A DNA stretch of 54,632 bases from Geofilum rubicundum JCM 15548 (GCF_000974365.1 NZ_BAZW01000028.1:1-54632); one strand, 5' to 3'; positions 1-10,104 are shown, counted from the stretch's first letter. Notes: generated by a model not told the origin, from the sequence alone. Program-made: numbers and translations.

Positions 1-384
1 AATTAATCCCGTTTCTCCTACTCGATTTTTTACGTTCCCGCAACCGACAGCGGTTACGGGAGTCTTCACAAAGTATTTGCTATCCTTCGGAAAAGTTATT
101 AATTACTTGCAAACTATTTTTTGCCATTTAGTGCGTTTTTAGCATGGATTTTCTGATCTCGTTGATTCTCTCCAGTCCCCGCGCACAAGGCCAGGAAAAG
201 CGGTGTTCGTCATCATTCTTCGGCAATTTTAGCGCCAGCCCGTACGGCATTGTTTTTTTTACTGTAAATTTCTATTGCAAAAAACAAAGCCGTACGCCCT
301 TTGGGTGCTTCGCAGGCTGTCACAAAAATCGCGCTCATCATTCTTCCTCACGGCTGCTCCTTTGTCTGCTTTGGCCACTTGTTC

Positions 385-415
385 CATAACTCCGTTCGTG
401 CCTCTCTTCGTTATG
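385..415. repeat. Loop-conserved hairpin 1
   Basis: Stem CATAAC (385-390) pairs with GTTATG (410-415). The loop (391-409) contains CCGTTCGTGCCTCTCT, close to the loops of the hairpins at 530-574 and 957-989, while the stem sequence differs from both. Confidence 0.5.
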
Positions 416-529
416 TTCCAAGCCGCCACGCATCCAACCGCAGCCTGTGTTGGGCTCGCCTGCGGGTCGCCCCCGGCTTCAGGCCTGTCACGCTTTTTGC
501 AAAAGCCCTGTACCTGCAGTCGTTAAATC

Positions 530-574
530 CCGGGAGCTCGCTTCGTTCGTTCCTCACTCATTGGTTGCTCCCGG
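530..574. repeat. Loop-conserved hairpin 2
   Basis: An 8-bp perfect stem, CCGGGAGC (530-537) with GCTCCCGG (567-574), encloses a loop carrying CGTTCGTTCCTCACTCATTG. That loop core is the same as in the hairpin at 957-989, although the stems are unrelated. Confidence 0.55.
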
Positions 575-956
575 TCTTCAACCACTTCGGTACCGCACGC
601 AAGCGTGCCTGTTTCGGTCCTCTCCACTCCACCTCGCGCACAGGCATTCCGCCTTCCGGAAGCATGAGGTTCCGCAATTTCGCGTTTTTAGCCAGGTCCA
701 TATTGCCAGCAGTTACATTTCGTTGCAGCTGTTACTATATTGCTGTGCGGAACCTTCATTGCTCCCGATGCGGCTCCATTTCTTGGCCGACTGGTCGTTA
801 CGATGACCTCAAGCGGCACCCTTGCTTTAGCCGCCCGCAGGCAAAAAGCGCGCCAGGCCTTCGGCTGCCGGCAGTTGCCATCCATCGCCCTTCGGGCTTT
901 CTGTCTGGCACCGGGGGCTCCACTCGCAGTCGGCTCGCACTTCGTTCCTTCGCTTC

Positions 957-989
957 GGTGCAACCCGTTCGTTCCTCACTCATTGCACC
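957..989. repeat. Loop-conserved hairpin 3
   Basis: A 7-bp perfect stem, GGTGCAA (957-963) with TTGCACC (983-989), encloses CCCGTTCGTTCCTCACTCA. The 5' arm also takes part in a competing small hairpin, GCAC (937-940) with GTGC (958-961), whose loop is again TTCGTTCCTTCGC-like. Confidence 0.55.
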
Positions 990-1147
990 TTTCGCCCCAC
1001 CGCTTGCTCAAGGCTGTTTTTCCTTACCCGCAGTTTCTTCTATCTGCAGATTGCTTACTTCGAAGAAAAAAGCAGAAGTTTTCGTTTCTGAGGTAAACAC
1101 CTACATTAACCGCTTCGGGCAAGTTAATCCCACCGTCCCACCACACG

Positions 1148-1231
1148 CAAGGTTATATGAATTTTAAAGGAAAAACAGGGCTTTCCTTCTTGTTTGGTAG
1201 GTTGTGTAAAGTTTTTCCTTTAAAAACCTTG
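1148..1231. repeat. Long inverted repeat
   Basis: TTTTAAAGGAAAAAC (1162-1176) is the exact reverse complement of 1211-1225. The pairing continues outward as CAAGGT (1148-1153) with ACCTTG (1226-1231) after an 8-base bulge. The loop is about 34 bases. It closes the structured region ahead of the muramidase gene and could be a terminator, an RNA end or a recombination site; nothing seen distinguishes these. Confidence 0.5.
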
Positions 1232-1431
1232 CCCTCCCTCGCTGGATTTTGGGGTTGCCTACGCGGTTAAAATAGCTTGTTGCGTAATGATTGGTGTGGC
1301 ATGCTGCTTAGCAAATGGACTTCTGATAGCGAAATCTTTAGTCAATTTTCTCATCTGAACCCAGTTGGTTTGAAGAAGCTCTTTTTCACTGATACCTTTC
1401 CGATGGTTATTAAATTTAAACTAAAGAAGTT

Positions 1432-1964
1432 ATGGCGAATTTTAAACTTGCTATTGAAAAGGTCCTCCGTCATGAAGGAGGTTATGTACACGACCTGGTT
1501 GACTTGGGAGGGGAAACCTATAAGGCATTGCCCGGAACATCCATCCCCATTGGGCAGGATGGGTGGATATAGACGATTTTAAACGCTTACCGGGTTTTCC
1601 CGGAAACATTGTCAGCGGGAAGGACCTGGACCTAAAGGTGGAGGATTTCTACCGGCATAATTTCTGGGATCCTATTCGGGGGGATCAGATTTGCAATCAG
1701 CAGATGGCAGAATCCTTATTTGATTTTTGTGTGAATGCTGGTGTAAGGACTGGAGTGGCTATTGCCCAAGGTGTTTTGGAAGTATCTACCGATGGGGTAG
1801 TGGGACCGGTTACCCTGGGACGCTTGAATGCCATTGATGGGGACTTTTTCCTGGCTGCTTTTACATTAGGGAAGATTGCCAGATACATTCACCTGGTGAA
1901 GAAACGGCCGGCTAACAGCCGGTTTTTCTACGGATGGGTGCGCAGGGCAATGGGGGATATTTAA
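1432..1964 (+). CDS. GH108-type muramidase (phage-like endolysin), frameshifted
   Basis: Predicted N-acetylmuramidase of glycoside hydrolase family 108, which cleaves peptidoglycan. The frame opens at ATG 1432 and gives the family N-terminus with HEGGY, whose Glu is the catalytic residue in this family, followed by GGETYK. It then runs into a TAG at 1570. Shifting frame after TATAAG at 1522-1525 restores the usual GIARxxHPxWxGW region and the C-terminal peptidoglycan-binding part (NFWDPIRGDQI, VDGVVGPVT-like). One missing G at 1524-1525 explains the break. The restored length of about 178 residues is normal. A holin-like gene follows 27 bases later, the usual order in a lysis cassette. There is no signal peptide, which fits release through a holin. 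Confidence 0.8.
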
Positions 1965-1991
1965 TGGTTGTTGAATTTAAAAATTTAAGAC

Positions 1992-2465
1992 ATGAATTTG
2001 ATTTCAAAGATTTTTGCTGGTACAAAGGATGGGGGACTGGTATCTTCCACTGGAACTATTGTTGACAGTCTTACTACCACGAAGGGGGAGAAGATGCAGT
2101 TGGATTTGGAGCTCAGGAAGGCGGAATGGGGTTACATCAACGAGGCCCGTAGGTTGGAGAATGAGGAGAGAGGTTTGATTCTTCAGGATAAGGATTCTGC
2201 CCGGAAGATGCACCGGCAGGTGCAGATGAGTGATAAGGCCAGTCGGCTCAATAAGAATGTGTCTGCTTACCTGGCGCTGATTACTACGGCTCTTTCTTTT
2301 GCCTTGTTTTTTGTAATTCTGTTTTTTCCGGAGCAGCTGCAGGAAGGAGGTCAGGACATCATCATTTACATCCTGGGTGTGTTGAGTGCCATCGTTACCC
2401 AGGTCTTTAGTTTTTACTTTGGTTCTTCTTTGGGCAAGGAGGAGGGAAGCCCTGGCACGCCCTAA
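1992..2465 (+). CDS. Holin-like membrane protein
   Basis: A 157-residue protein with a long charged, helical N-terminal part (about residues 30-90) and two hydrophobic segments at roughly 92-113 and 122-144, ending in a short charged tail. This layout resembles the 3TM-type holins found beside GH108 muramidases in phages and in Bacteroidota genomes. It lies just after the muramidase on the same strand, so it probably forms or controls the pore through which the enzyme leaves. It could instead be a non-lytic secretion pore. The family call rests on layout and neighbours; no catalytic motif can confirm it. Confidence 0.6.
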   Translation: MNLISKIFAGTKDGGLVSSTGTIVDSLTTTKGEKMQLDLELRKAEWGYINEARRLENEERGLILQDKDSARKMHRQVQMSDKASRLNKNVSAYLALITTALSFALFFVILFFPEQLQEGGQDIIIYILGVLSAIVTQVFSFYFGSSLGKEEGSPGTP

Positions 2466-2470
2466 CCGAT

Positions 2471-2501
2471 AAAAGGCCCCTTGGTTTCCCAAGGAGCCTT
2501 T
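2471..2501. terminator. Bidirectional terminator
   Basis: AAGGCCCCTTGG and CCAAGGAGCCTT form a stem with one mismatch around a short loop, flanked by A-rich and T-rich ends. It lies between two converging genes (stop at 2465 on plus, probable stop at 2505 on minus). Confidence 0.7.
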
Positions 2502-2504
2502 CTC

Positions 2505-2743
2505 TCAAACATCAAAACCATCACCCATTGGTGATTTTTCTTTAGTGGCGTTTCGCGATGAGGTGTTTTTGCTAAACACCTTTTGAGCAGCATGGATATC
2601 AGAAAGCTCACCAGTGTACCGACTATCGACAGGATAACTGTTACCATCAGATCCGCTACCGAAATATTCACCACAACACTGGTCAATGTTCCTCCCAAAA
2701 ATCCGGCTTGCTGGCTGCGCTCGATGTGGTACAGTGGGAGCAT
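2505..2743 (-). CDS. Small single-TM protein, probable frameshift
   Basis: The start ATG (2743) overlaps the stop of the upstream gene by one base (TAATG), so the two are translationally coupled. Residues about 28-55 (ISVADLMVTVILSIVGTLVS and onward) form one membrane helix. As sequenced, the frame reads on through the terminator hairpin to 2462, which is unlikely. If one A was lost from the run complementary to 2581-2584, the protein continues as KVFSKNTSS and stops at 2505, just before the terminator, giving about 80 residues. The family is not identified. Its position after a DUF6266-like gene and facing a muramidase/holin pair suggests one functional cassette. Confidence 0.5.
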
Positions 2744-3486
2744 TACTCTACTGCTACAATCCGCAGAGCATTTCTGGCGCCGTTGTTCAGCTTATACAGC
2801 TGACCATTGACTTCCTGCCAGAAGGTCAATCCCAACATGACCAATCCGGTACCACCTTCCACTACCGGCACTTCTACGTTCAGGGTAATACCCTCATGCT
2901 CAATTTCGGATAGGTCGAAAGTGTCACTTTGGGCGCTGGCCACAGATGAGGGCAGGTCGTTGAAGTTGAAGTTTCCGGCTACCATGACCAGCTGGGCATG
3001 GGTGGCGGACTCTGGTTTGCGGATGCTGGTGGATGGACTGAAAGCTTCCAGTTCTGCATTGGCAATCCCCTCAGCAACCTGGGTGGTATAACGGCCCAGG
3101 AAAATTCCATCCAGGTTGGATCCACTGTTGAATTCAAAGCCGGCTAAAATTCCCAGCTCGCCACCCATCACATTGCGTTCGCCCCGGACAGACTCAGGGT
3201 CGCTCTTTAACACCTTGGAAAGTGCGGAAGTCAGCCGTCCGCTCATGCCTCGGTCTGCAGTTAAAAAGATGTGCTCGCTGAAAGCATCTCGCAGCAATTT
3301 GCCGGCTTTCACAGAACGTTGAAATTCGCGACCGTTTTCCCTGGTGCGCTCAAACCTAGGATCGGTTCTGATGCGTTCGCCATCCACCCCACCTTTGGTT
3401 CTGGCGAGATACTCGCCACCACTTTTGTAAAAGGACAGATCACCAACCCGCCCTTTCAACTTGATAAAACTTACTTGCCTTGCCAT
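2743..3486 (-). CDS. DUF6266-like protein of unknown function
   Basis: A 247-residue soluble protein beginning MARQVSFIKLKGRVGDLSFYK with a following KGG and a TRENGREF motif. The N-terminal pattern (IKLxGxVGDLxFYK...RTKGGV...DPxFxRTRENxxEF) is one I associate with the Bacteroidota-specific family DUF6266; this is recognition from memory. No signal peptide, membrane segment or catalytic motif is visible. The C-terminal half is beta-rich by composition. It is coupled to the small membrane protein downstream and converges on the muramidase/holin pair. The function is unknown; a structural or phage-tail-derived role is possible. Confidence 0.65.
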   Translation of the reverse strand: MARQVSFIKLKGRVGDLSFYKSGGEYLARTKGGVDGERIRTDPRFERTRENGREFQRSVKAGKLLRDAFSEHIFLTADRGMSGRLTSALSKVLKSDPESVRGERNVMGGELGILAGFEFNSGSNLDGIFLGRYTTQVAEGIANAELEAFSPSTSIRKPESATHAQLVMVAGNFNFNDLPSSVASAQSDTFDLSEIEHEGITLNVEVPVVEGGTGLVMLGLTFWQEVNGQLYKLNNGARNALRIVAVE

Positions 3487-3789
3487 AATACTAGGTTTAG
3501 TGACTTAATTCTGAGCCAAACTAATCGTTTGTTGCAGGTAAATCAAATGACGATGGGTGAAATGTACCAAGGTGAGAAAGAAGGGATAAGTTGGCAGGTA
3601 CTTCTTTAATTTATAGTTCCGATTGGTAAACAAGAGTTATCCTCGCTGCAACTTCGATGACCTTGTATGGTTTGTGTATATAATACGTATGGATGGTGTA
3701 ATGTTTAGTTAGCTCAAGTAAGAGAGCTACCAATTCTCGGTTGTAAAACCTTGTTTACCCTTTTTTTATCGAGTTGTAAATGAGGTTAA
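3487..3789. other. Intergenic, nothing recognised
   Basis: About 300 bases between the DUF6266-like gene start and the receiver-domain frame. It must hold the minus-strand promoter of the DUF6266-like gene. I see no RNA gene, repeat or conserved frame in it. Confidence 0.5.
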
Positions 3790-3861
3790 AAGCCTTTTGG
3801 AGGTAGGTCATATGTAGAAGATGATGAAGAAAAGCATCAAAATTATCCCGAAGTTTCGGGG

Positions 3862-4221
3862 TTGAAAATTTTAATTGTAGAAGACGATGAAATTTCTGAT
3901 TTGCTCATTTTAAATATGTTGGAAAAGATAAGCCATCGCGTTTTACATTCAGTGACCGGACTTGAAGCCATTGAAACGTGTAGAAATAATCCTGACCTTG
4001 ACCTTGTTCTGATGGATATTAGAATGTCTGATATGAATGGATTTGAGGCGACTCGTCAAATCCGTCAATTTAACAAGGAAATTGTCATTATAGCTCAGAC
4101 AGCCTTTGGACTATCTGGCGACAGAGAGAAGGCAATTGAAGCAGGTTGCAACGATTATATTGCAAAACCCATCAACATAGATGAATTATTGACATTAATA
4201 CAAAAGTATTTCAAGAAATAA
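3862..4221 (+). CDS. Stand-alone response-regulator receiver domain
   Basis: A 119-residue CheY-like receiver with the full phosphorylation set: acidic pocket E7-D8-D9, phospho-acceptor D52 (LVLMDIRM), T80 and K102 (AKPIN). There is no output domain. The only start in frame is TTG 3862, and the same frame stays open upstream to a stop at 3787, reading EKHQNYPEVSG directly before the receiver. Linkers of that kind join histidine-kinase ATPase domains to C-terminal receivers in hybrid kinases. The gene may therefore be the surviving tail of a hybrid sensor kinase rather than a true single-domain regulator. No kinase is nearby. Confidence 0.7.
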   Translation: MKILIVEDDEISDLLILNMLEKISHRVLHSVTGLEAIETCRNNPDLDLVLMDIRMSDMNGFEATRQIRQFNKEIVIIAQTAFGLSGDREKAIEAGCNDYIAKPINIDELLTLIQKYFKK

Positions 4222-4379
4222 TTTAAAGTAAACATGTGATTAAACAACAGAGAAAAAAGCTCTTGACAATAATATATAGGAGTCTGAGAGGTCGGCACGG
4301 CTTGTCCCGGGAATTGGGAACCCAGCGATGACTCTCGGTTGAATTGCATGCCGGTAGAAATGTAGACCCCAGAGATTGA

Positions 4380-5267
4380 TTAACTTATATTCCTGTACTC
4401 ATTTGGTGTGAATCCAACTTTCTGCTTAAATAATCGATTAAAATGCTGCGGGTATTTAAAGCCTAATTCATAGGCTACCTCACTAATGGATTTATTGGTG
4501 TCAAATACGCGCTCCTTAGCAACTTCAATAACTTTGTTTTGAATGAACTCCTGAGCCGATTTGCCTGTTTGTTTTTTGATAAGGTCACCAAAATAGTTTG
4601 CCGACAAATTCAAGTTTTCTGCACAATAAGCCACTGTGGGCAAACCAATAAGCTGAGCAAGGTCGCCCCGGAAATAGTCATTCAAAAGGACTTCGAATTT
4701 TTCTAAAATTCCTTTGTTAACGTCTTCACGTGTAATAAATTGCCTGTCGTAAAAACGCTCACAATAGCTTAAGAATAATTCAATATTAGTAGCAATCAAC
4801 TTTTTACTGTGCTTGTCGACACCAAGCTCCAACTCAGAATTCATTTTAGAAAACATATCCAAAACCAATAATCGTTCTTTATCTGACAGGTGCACTGCTT
4901 CATTGGTGCTATAATTAAAAAAATGATAGGATTTAATGGTTTTTCCTAGTGTTGTGCCATGTAATAAATCCGGATGAAATACTAATCCATGACCCATTGG
5001 CTGATAGGGTTCAGTTTTATTGGCAACATCAACAACCTGACCGGGTGAAACAAAAACCAATGTTCCTTTTTGATAATCGTAGTAATTTCGTCCGTAAATT
5101 AAATCGCCACATTTTACATCTTTAAGAAAAATACAATACAGACCGAAGTACATTTTTTTTCCTGTTCGCACGTCAGCTTTCGAAAAATCAATTACACTTA
5201 CTAAAGGATGAAGTGTTTCGTGATTGTTAAAATCATTATAATCACTTATGGTTTCAAATGTTATCAT
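4380..5267 (-). CDS. AraC-family transcriptional regulator
   Basis: A 295-residue regulator. The C-terminal ~100 residues hold the paired helix-turn-helix of AraC proteins (SISEVAYELGFKYPQHFNRL followed by FKQKVGFTPNEYR); the N-terminal ~170 residues look like a cupin-type ligand-sensing domain. It diverges from the hydrolase/aldo-keto reductase operon starting at 5450, and the 182-base gap contains repeated ATTCAT motifs, so it is the likely activator of that operon. The inducer is unknown. ATG 5267 is the only sensible start. Confidence 0.85.
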   Translation of the reverse strand: MITFETISDYNDFNNHETLHPLVSVIDFSKADVRTGKKMYFGLYCIFLKDVKCGDLIYGRNYYDYQKGTLVFVSPGQVVDVANKTEPYQPMGHGLVFHPDLLHGTTLGKTIKSYHFFNYSTNEAVHLSDKERLLVLDMFSKMNSELELGVDKHSKKLIATNIELFLSYCERFYDRQFITREDVNKGILEKFEVLLNDYFRGDLAQLIGLPTVAYCAENLNLSANYFGDLIKKQTGKSAQEFIQNKVIEVAKERVFDTNKSISEVAYELGFKYPQHFNRLFKQKVGFTPNEYRNIS

Positions 5268-5290
5268 ATCCTATTGATTTCAAATAAATT

Positions 5291-5382
5291 ATTCATACAA
5301 ATCTACGTAATAATTCATTGGAAAGAATAGCATAATGGCGATATCAGTAATAATGGTTATAAATACAGTAATTCATATACTG
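5291..5382. promoter_or_regulatory. Possible AraC-type operator (repeated ATTCAT)
   Basis: The hexamer ATTCAT occurs at 5291-5296, 5313-5318 and 5371-5376. The first two are 22 bases apart, about two helical turns, as in AraC direct half-sites. The third lies inside the inverted repeat CAGTA-N7-TACTG (5366-5382) just upstream of the -7 element, where an activator would touch polymerase. Binding is inferred. Confidence 0.35.
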
Positions 5383-5402
5383 ACCTTCTTTCCTTTTAGC
5401 CA

Positions 5403-5410
5403 TACCTTTG
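5403..5410 (+). promoter_or_regulatory. Bacteroidota -7 promoter element
   Basis: TACCTTTG matches the Bacteroidota TAnnTTTG -7 consensus, 40 bases ahead of the ATG at 5450. There is no good -33 TTTG, which fits a promoter that needs an activator. It also rules out translation starting at 5408. Confidence 0.45.
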
Positions 5411-5449
5411 TTTTGTAAGAAATTAGGCAAATTAAAACCGTTTTTGACT

Positions 5450-7392
<1,943 letters not shown>

Positions 7393-7418
7393 TCCTGTTT
7401 AATGAAAAACTTACTCAG

Positions 7419-8465
7419 ATGAAAATAAGAAATAAAATAGTGACAGTTATGCTTTTGGCAACCAGTATACTTGCATCTGCTCAAACTAAACTTTCCAATC
7501 CATACGGACTGGTTTATCGCGATGCAATAACCGAAAATGTACCGGGAAAAATAAATATTCACCCCGTAAAATATAATCTGAATGGGATTGAAATTGCTGC
7601 CAATATTTATACTCCGGCCAATTACGACCCTTCAAAAAGTTACCCGGCTGTTGTGGTTGCGCATCCCAACGGTGGCATTAAAGAGCAGGTAGCCGGATTG
7701 TATGCACAGCGTTTGGCGGAAACGGGGTTCATCACCATCGCAGCCGATGCAGCTTTTCAGGGTGCTAGCGGCGGAGAACCACGTAATGTGGACAAGCCTG
7801 CCTTTCGGATAGAAGACATACGGGGAATGGCAGATTTTATTACTCAATATGACGGCGTAGATGTTGGCCGTCTGGGTTTATTGGGCATTTGCGGAGGCGG
7901 TGGCTATTCATTGGCCGCAGCCCAAACCGACAAACGTTTTAAAGTCGTGGCCACCTTGAGCATGTTTAATTCAGGCGTAGTTCGGCGTAATGGTTTTATG
8001 AGTTCGCAAGTTGAAACGGTTCAGGAACGCTTAATGCAGGCTTCTGAGGCCCGTGCACAGGAAGCAGCAGGAGGTGAAGTGCTGTATACAGCCAATACTC
8101 TGATAACCGATGAGATGGCTGACAAAATGCCTTTTGACTTATATCGTGAAGGACATTATTATTACCACAGAACGCATGCCCATCCCAATTCTACTTTTAG
8201 GTACACCACGAGTAGTTTAATCGATTTGATGGCATTCGATGCTGCAACCAACATGTATTTGATTAACCAGCCCTTACTGATGATGGCCGGTAGCAAAGCA
8301 GACTCTTTTTACATGACCGACAGGGCATTCAGCCTTGCTACAGGCACTGACGAAAAGGAACTGTTTCTTATTCCGGGAGCTACACACATTCAAACCTATC
8401 ATGTTCCTGAATATGTTGAACAGGCAATGGACAAACTCAATGATTTCTTTGGGAAGTATTTGTAA
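7419..8465 (+). CDS. Exported dienelactone-hydrolase-like alpha/beta hydrolase
   Basis: A 348-residue protein with a signal peptide (residues 1-21, ending ASAQ) and an alpha/beta-hydrolase fold. The nucleophile elbow reads GICGGGG, so the nucleophile is C158 instead of the usual Ser, as in dienelactone hydrolases. D295 (GSKADS) and H323 (GATHIQ) are the likely remaining triad. Similar Cys-type hydrolases occur as uncharacterised exported proteins in Bacteroidota. It follows the aldo/keto reductase by 26 bases. Lactone or ester cleavage is a reasonable guess, not a demonstrated activity. Confidence 0.75.
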   Translation: MKIRNKIVTVMLLATSILASAQTKLSNPYGLVYRDAITENVPGKINIHPVKYNLNGIEIAANIYTPANYDPSKSYPAVVVAHPNGGIKEQVAGLYAQRLAETGFITIAADAAFQGASGGEPRNVDKPAFRIEDIRGMADFITQYDGVDVGRLGLLGICGGGGYSLAAAQTDKRFKVVATLSMFNSGVVRRNGFMSSQVETVQERLMQASEARAQEAAGGEVLYTANTLITDEMADKMPFDLYREGHYYYHRTHAHPNSTFRYTTSSLIDLMAFDAATNMYLINQPLLMMAGSKADSFYMTDRAFSLATGTDEKELFLIPGATHIQTYHVPEYVEQAMDKLNDFFGKYL

Positions 8466-8494
8466 ATATCACTAACCTATTAATGTTTAGCTCT

Positions 8495-8941
8495 ATGAAA
8501 ACAATTATAGCCGGATTGATACTTGTGTTTTTCTCTACGCAATTGTCCGTTTCACAAAGCCCTGCTAATGAACAGGAAATAATAAACCTTTCCAAAGAAA
8601 AGTGGCAGTGGATGGCCGACAAAAATGTGGATGCTTTGGCCGATCTCTTTCACGAAAAAGCCATGTTCGTGCATATGGGGGGAGCATGGGGTACCGAACA
8701 AGAACTCAATATCATCAAAGGTGGGGGTATCTGGTATAAAAAGGCTGAAATCCATGAAGTATCAGTGAATATTATTGATAACACTGCCATACTTTTAAAC
8801 CGTATTACCTTGTTGGCTGAAGTTGGAGGAAATGAAGTGACCAACCCATTTGAAGTAAGCGAGGTTTATATAAAACAGGATGGAAAATGGAAATTAGGCT
8901 CATTATCATTTACACGATTGATGACGCCTTCTGGGCATTAA
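8495..8941 (+). CDS. Exported NTF2-like (DUF4440-type) protein
   Basis: A 148-residue protein with a signal peptide ending near SVSQS. The rest has the NTF2/SnoaL-like cone fold pattern (NLSKEKWQWMADKNVDALAD, then a beta-rich C-terminus ending KWKLGSLSFTRL). Such proteins bind small hydrophobic ligands or act as isomerases or dehydratases. ATG 8495 is preferred over 8483 because it starts the signal peptide directly. It lies between two hydrolase/reductase genes of the same operon, so it probably handles the same substrate class. Function unproven. Confidence 0.75.
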   Translation: MKTIIAGLILVFFSTQLSVSQSPANEQEIINLSKEKWQWMADKNVDALADLFHEKAMFVHMGGAWGTEQELNIIKGGGIWYKKAEIHEVSVNIIDNTAILLNRITLLAEVGGNEVTNPFEVSEVYIKQDGKWKLGSLSFTRLMTPSGH

Positions 8942-9027
8942 ATATAGTTATTGCACAACAATAACAATTCGCATTATCGAACCAAGAAGGCAATGATTAC
9001 AAACTCAAAAATAAATTAGGAAAGAAT

Positions 9028-9951
9028 ATGAAAACAGTTAAAAATTATTTTCTGCTGGTAGCAGTCCTGTTTTTCGTTAGTATCAATAATACTAACGCAC
9101 AGGGAAAAGAATATGTGCCATTGTTAAAACTGAACAACGGTTTGGAGATGCCACAATTGGGCATAGGCACTTTTGCCATTTCATACGAACAGGCCAAAGA
9201 GGCCTGTCTTGAGGCATTTAGTAAAGGGTTTCGGCATGTGGATTGCGCCACCGCCTACCGTGTGGAGGGAGCTGTTGGAGAAGCTATGAAGGAAAGTGGT
9301 ATCCCTCGTGAAGAATTTTTTATAACCAGCAAATTATGGGTTTCTGATTATGCAGATGGCAAAACCCTCGCATCAATAGACACAATTTTGAAGCGCTTCC
9401 AGACCGATTATATTGACCTGCTTTACATCCATCAACCAATTGGCGACTATGTCAATGCCTGGAAAGAGATGGAAAAGGCGGTTGCGTCAGGAAAAGTTCG
9501 TGCGTTAGGCATCAGTAATTTTGATGCCAGTAAGGAACGCTTCCATGCTATTGTTGATCACATGAAAATTAAACCTGTTGCATTGCAAATAGAATGTCAT
9601 CCCTATGCGCAGCGCAATGACATACGGGAGTGGGTAAAACCTTACGATATTGTTATAGAATGTTGGTATCCACTTGGACATGGGGATGCCGGTTTGTTGT
9701 CTGACCCCGCAATTAAAACAATTGCCGATGCACATGGAAAAAGCATTGCTCAAATTATTCTCCGTTGGCATACTCAGGAGGGGTTTTCCGTAATACCCGG
9801 AGCAACAAACCCTGTTCACATCAAGGAGAACATCAGTATTTTTGATTTTGAGCTGAGTGATGAAGAAATGACAACCATGCGTTCACTAAATAAGGATAAA
9901 CGATTTTTCAATGTGACCTTAGAGCAGCTTGATAGCTGGGCTGACAGATAA
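9028..9951 (+). CDS. Exported aldo/keto reductase
   Basis: A 307-residue aldo/keto reductase preceded by a clear signal peptide (residues 1-24, cleavage near NTNA-QG). The catalytic tetrad is complete: D72, Y77, K102 and H135 (YIHQPIG). These enzymes normally use NADPH in the cytoplasm, so export to the periplasm is unusual: either a bound cofactor travels with it or it works by another route. The C-terminal cofactor loop (IPGATNPVHIKENI) is conserved. Part of the plus-strand operon. Confidence 0.85.
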   Translation: MKTVKNYFLLVAVLFFVSINNTNAQGKEYVPLLKLNNGLEMPQLGIGTFAISYEQAKEACLEAFSKGFRHVDCATAYRVEGAVGEAMKESGIPREEFFITSKLWVSDYADGKTLASIDTILKRFQTDYIDLLYIHQPIGDYVNAWKEMEKAVASGKVRALGISNFDASKERFHAIVDHMKIKPVALQIECHPYAQRNDIREWVKPYDIVIECWYPLGHGDAGLLSDPAIKTIADAHGKSIAQIILRWHTQEGFSVIPGATNPVHIKENISIFDFELSDEEMTTMRSLNKDKRFFNVTLEQLDSWADR

Positions 9952-10104
9952 ATGGAAGACGAATATCGTGATGCCCTCAGGAGTTTTGGCTCACAACCTT
10001 TCAAAATTTTAATGATGCAGAGTTGATTTTTTGCTGCAATTAACATAAGTTGAAGGCTAGTTATCGCAAAACAATACGACTCATTAAGCAGAAAACTATT
10101 AATT

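Larger units (their letters stand above)
1..1431. other. Structured non-coding region, no gene recognised
   Basis: About 1.4 kb with no credible coding sequence. Several frames are open (the longest about 290 codons), but their translations are rich in Arg, Ser, Cys and Pro, match no family I know and overlap one another in several frames, as expected of G+C-rich non-coding DNA. The stretch is full of short inverted repeats: 37-60 (10-bp stem with one mismatch, loop ACAG), 595-608 (GCACGC/GCGTGC), three related hairpins listed separately, and a long inverted repeat at 1148-1231. It may encode a structured RNA or be a relic of a mobile element or integron-like site. Its role is unknown. Confidence 0.6.

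Noticed and set aside
301-1167. Open frame of about 288 codons, and several overlapping ones, in the first 1.2 kb
   Set aside because: Open in several frames at once, odd composition, no recognisable domain, and it covers the conserved hairpins; G+C-rich non-coding DNA explains it.
2004-2492. 162-codon frame opposite the holin-like gene
   Set aside because: Antisense shadow: the plus-strand frame has a coherent membrane topology and neighbours, this one does not.
2462-2743. Small membrane protein read through to 2462
   Set aside because: The tail would be encoded by the terminator hairpin; a one-base shift gives a stop just before it.
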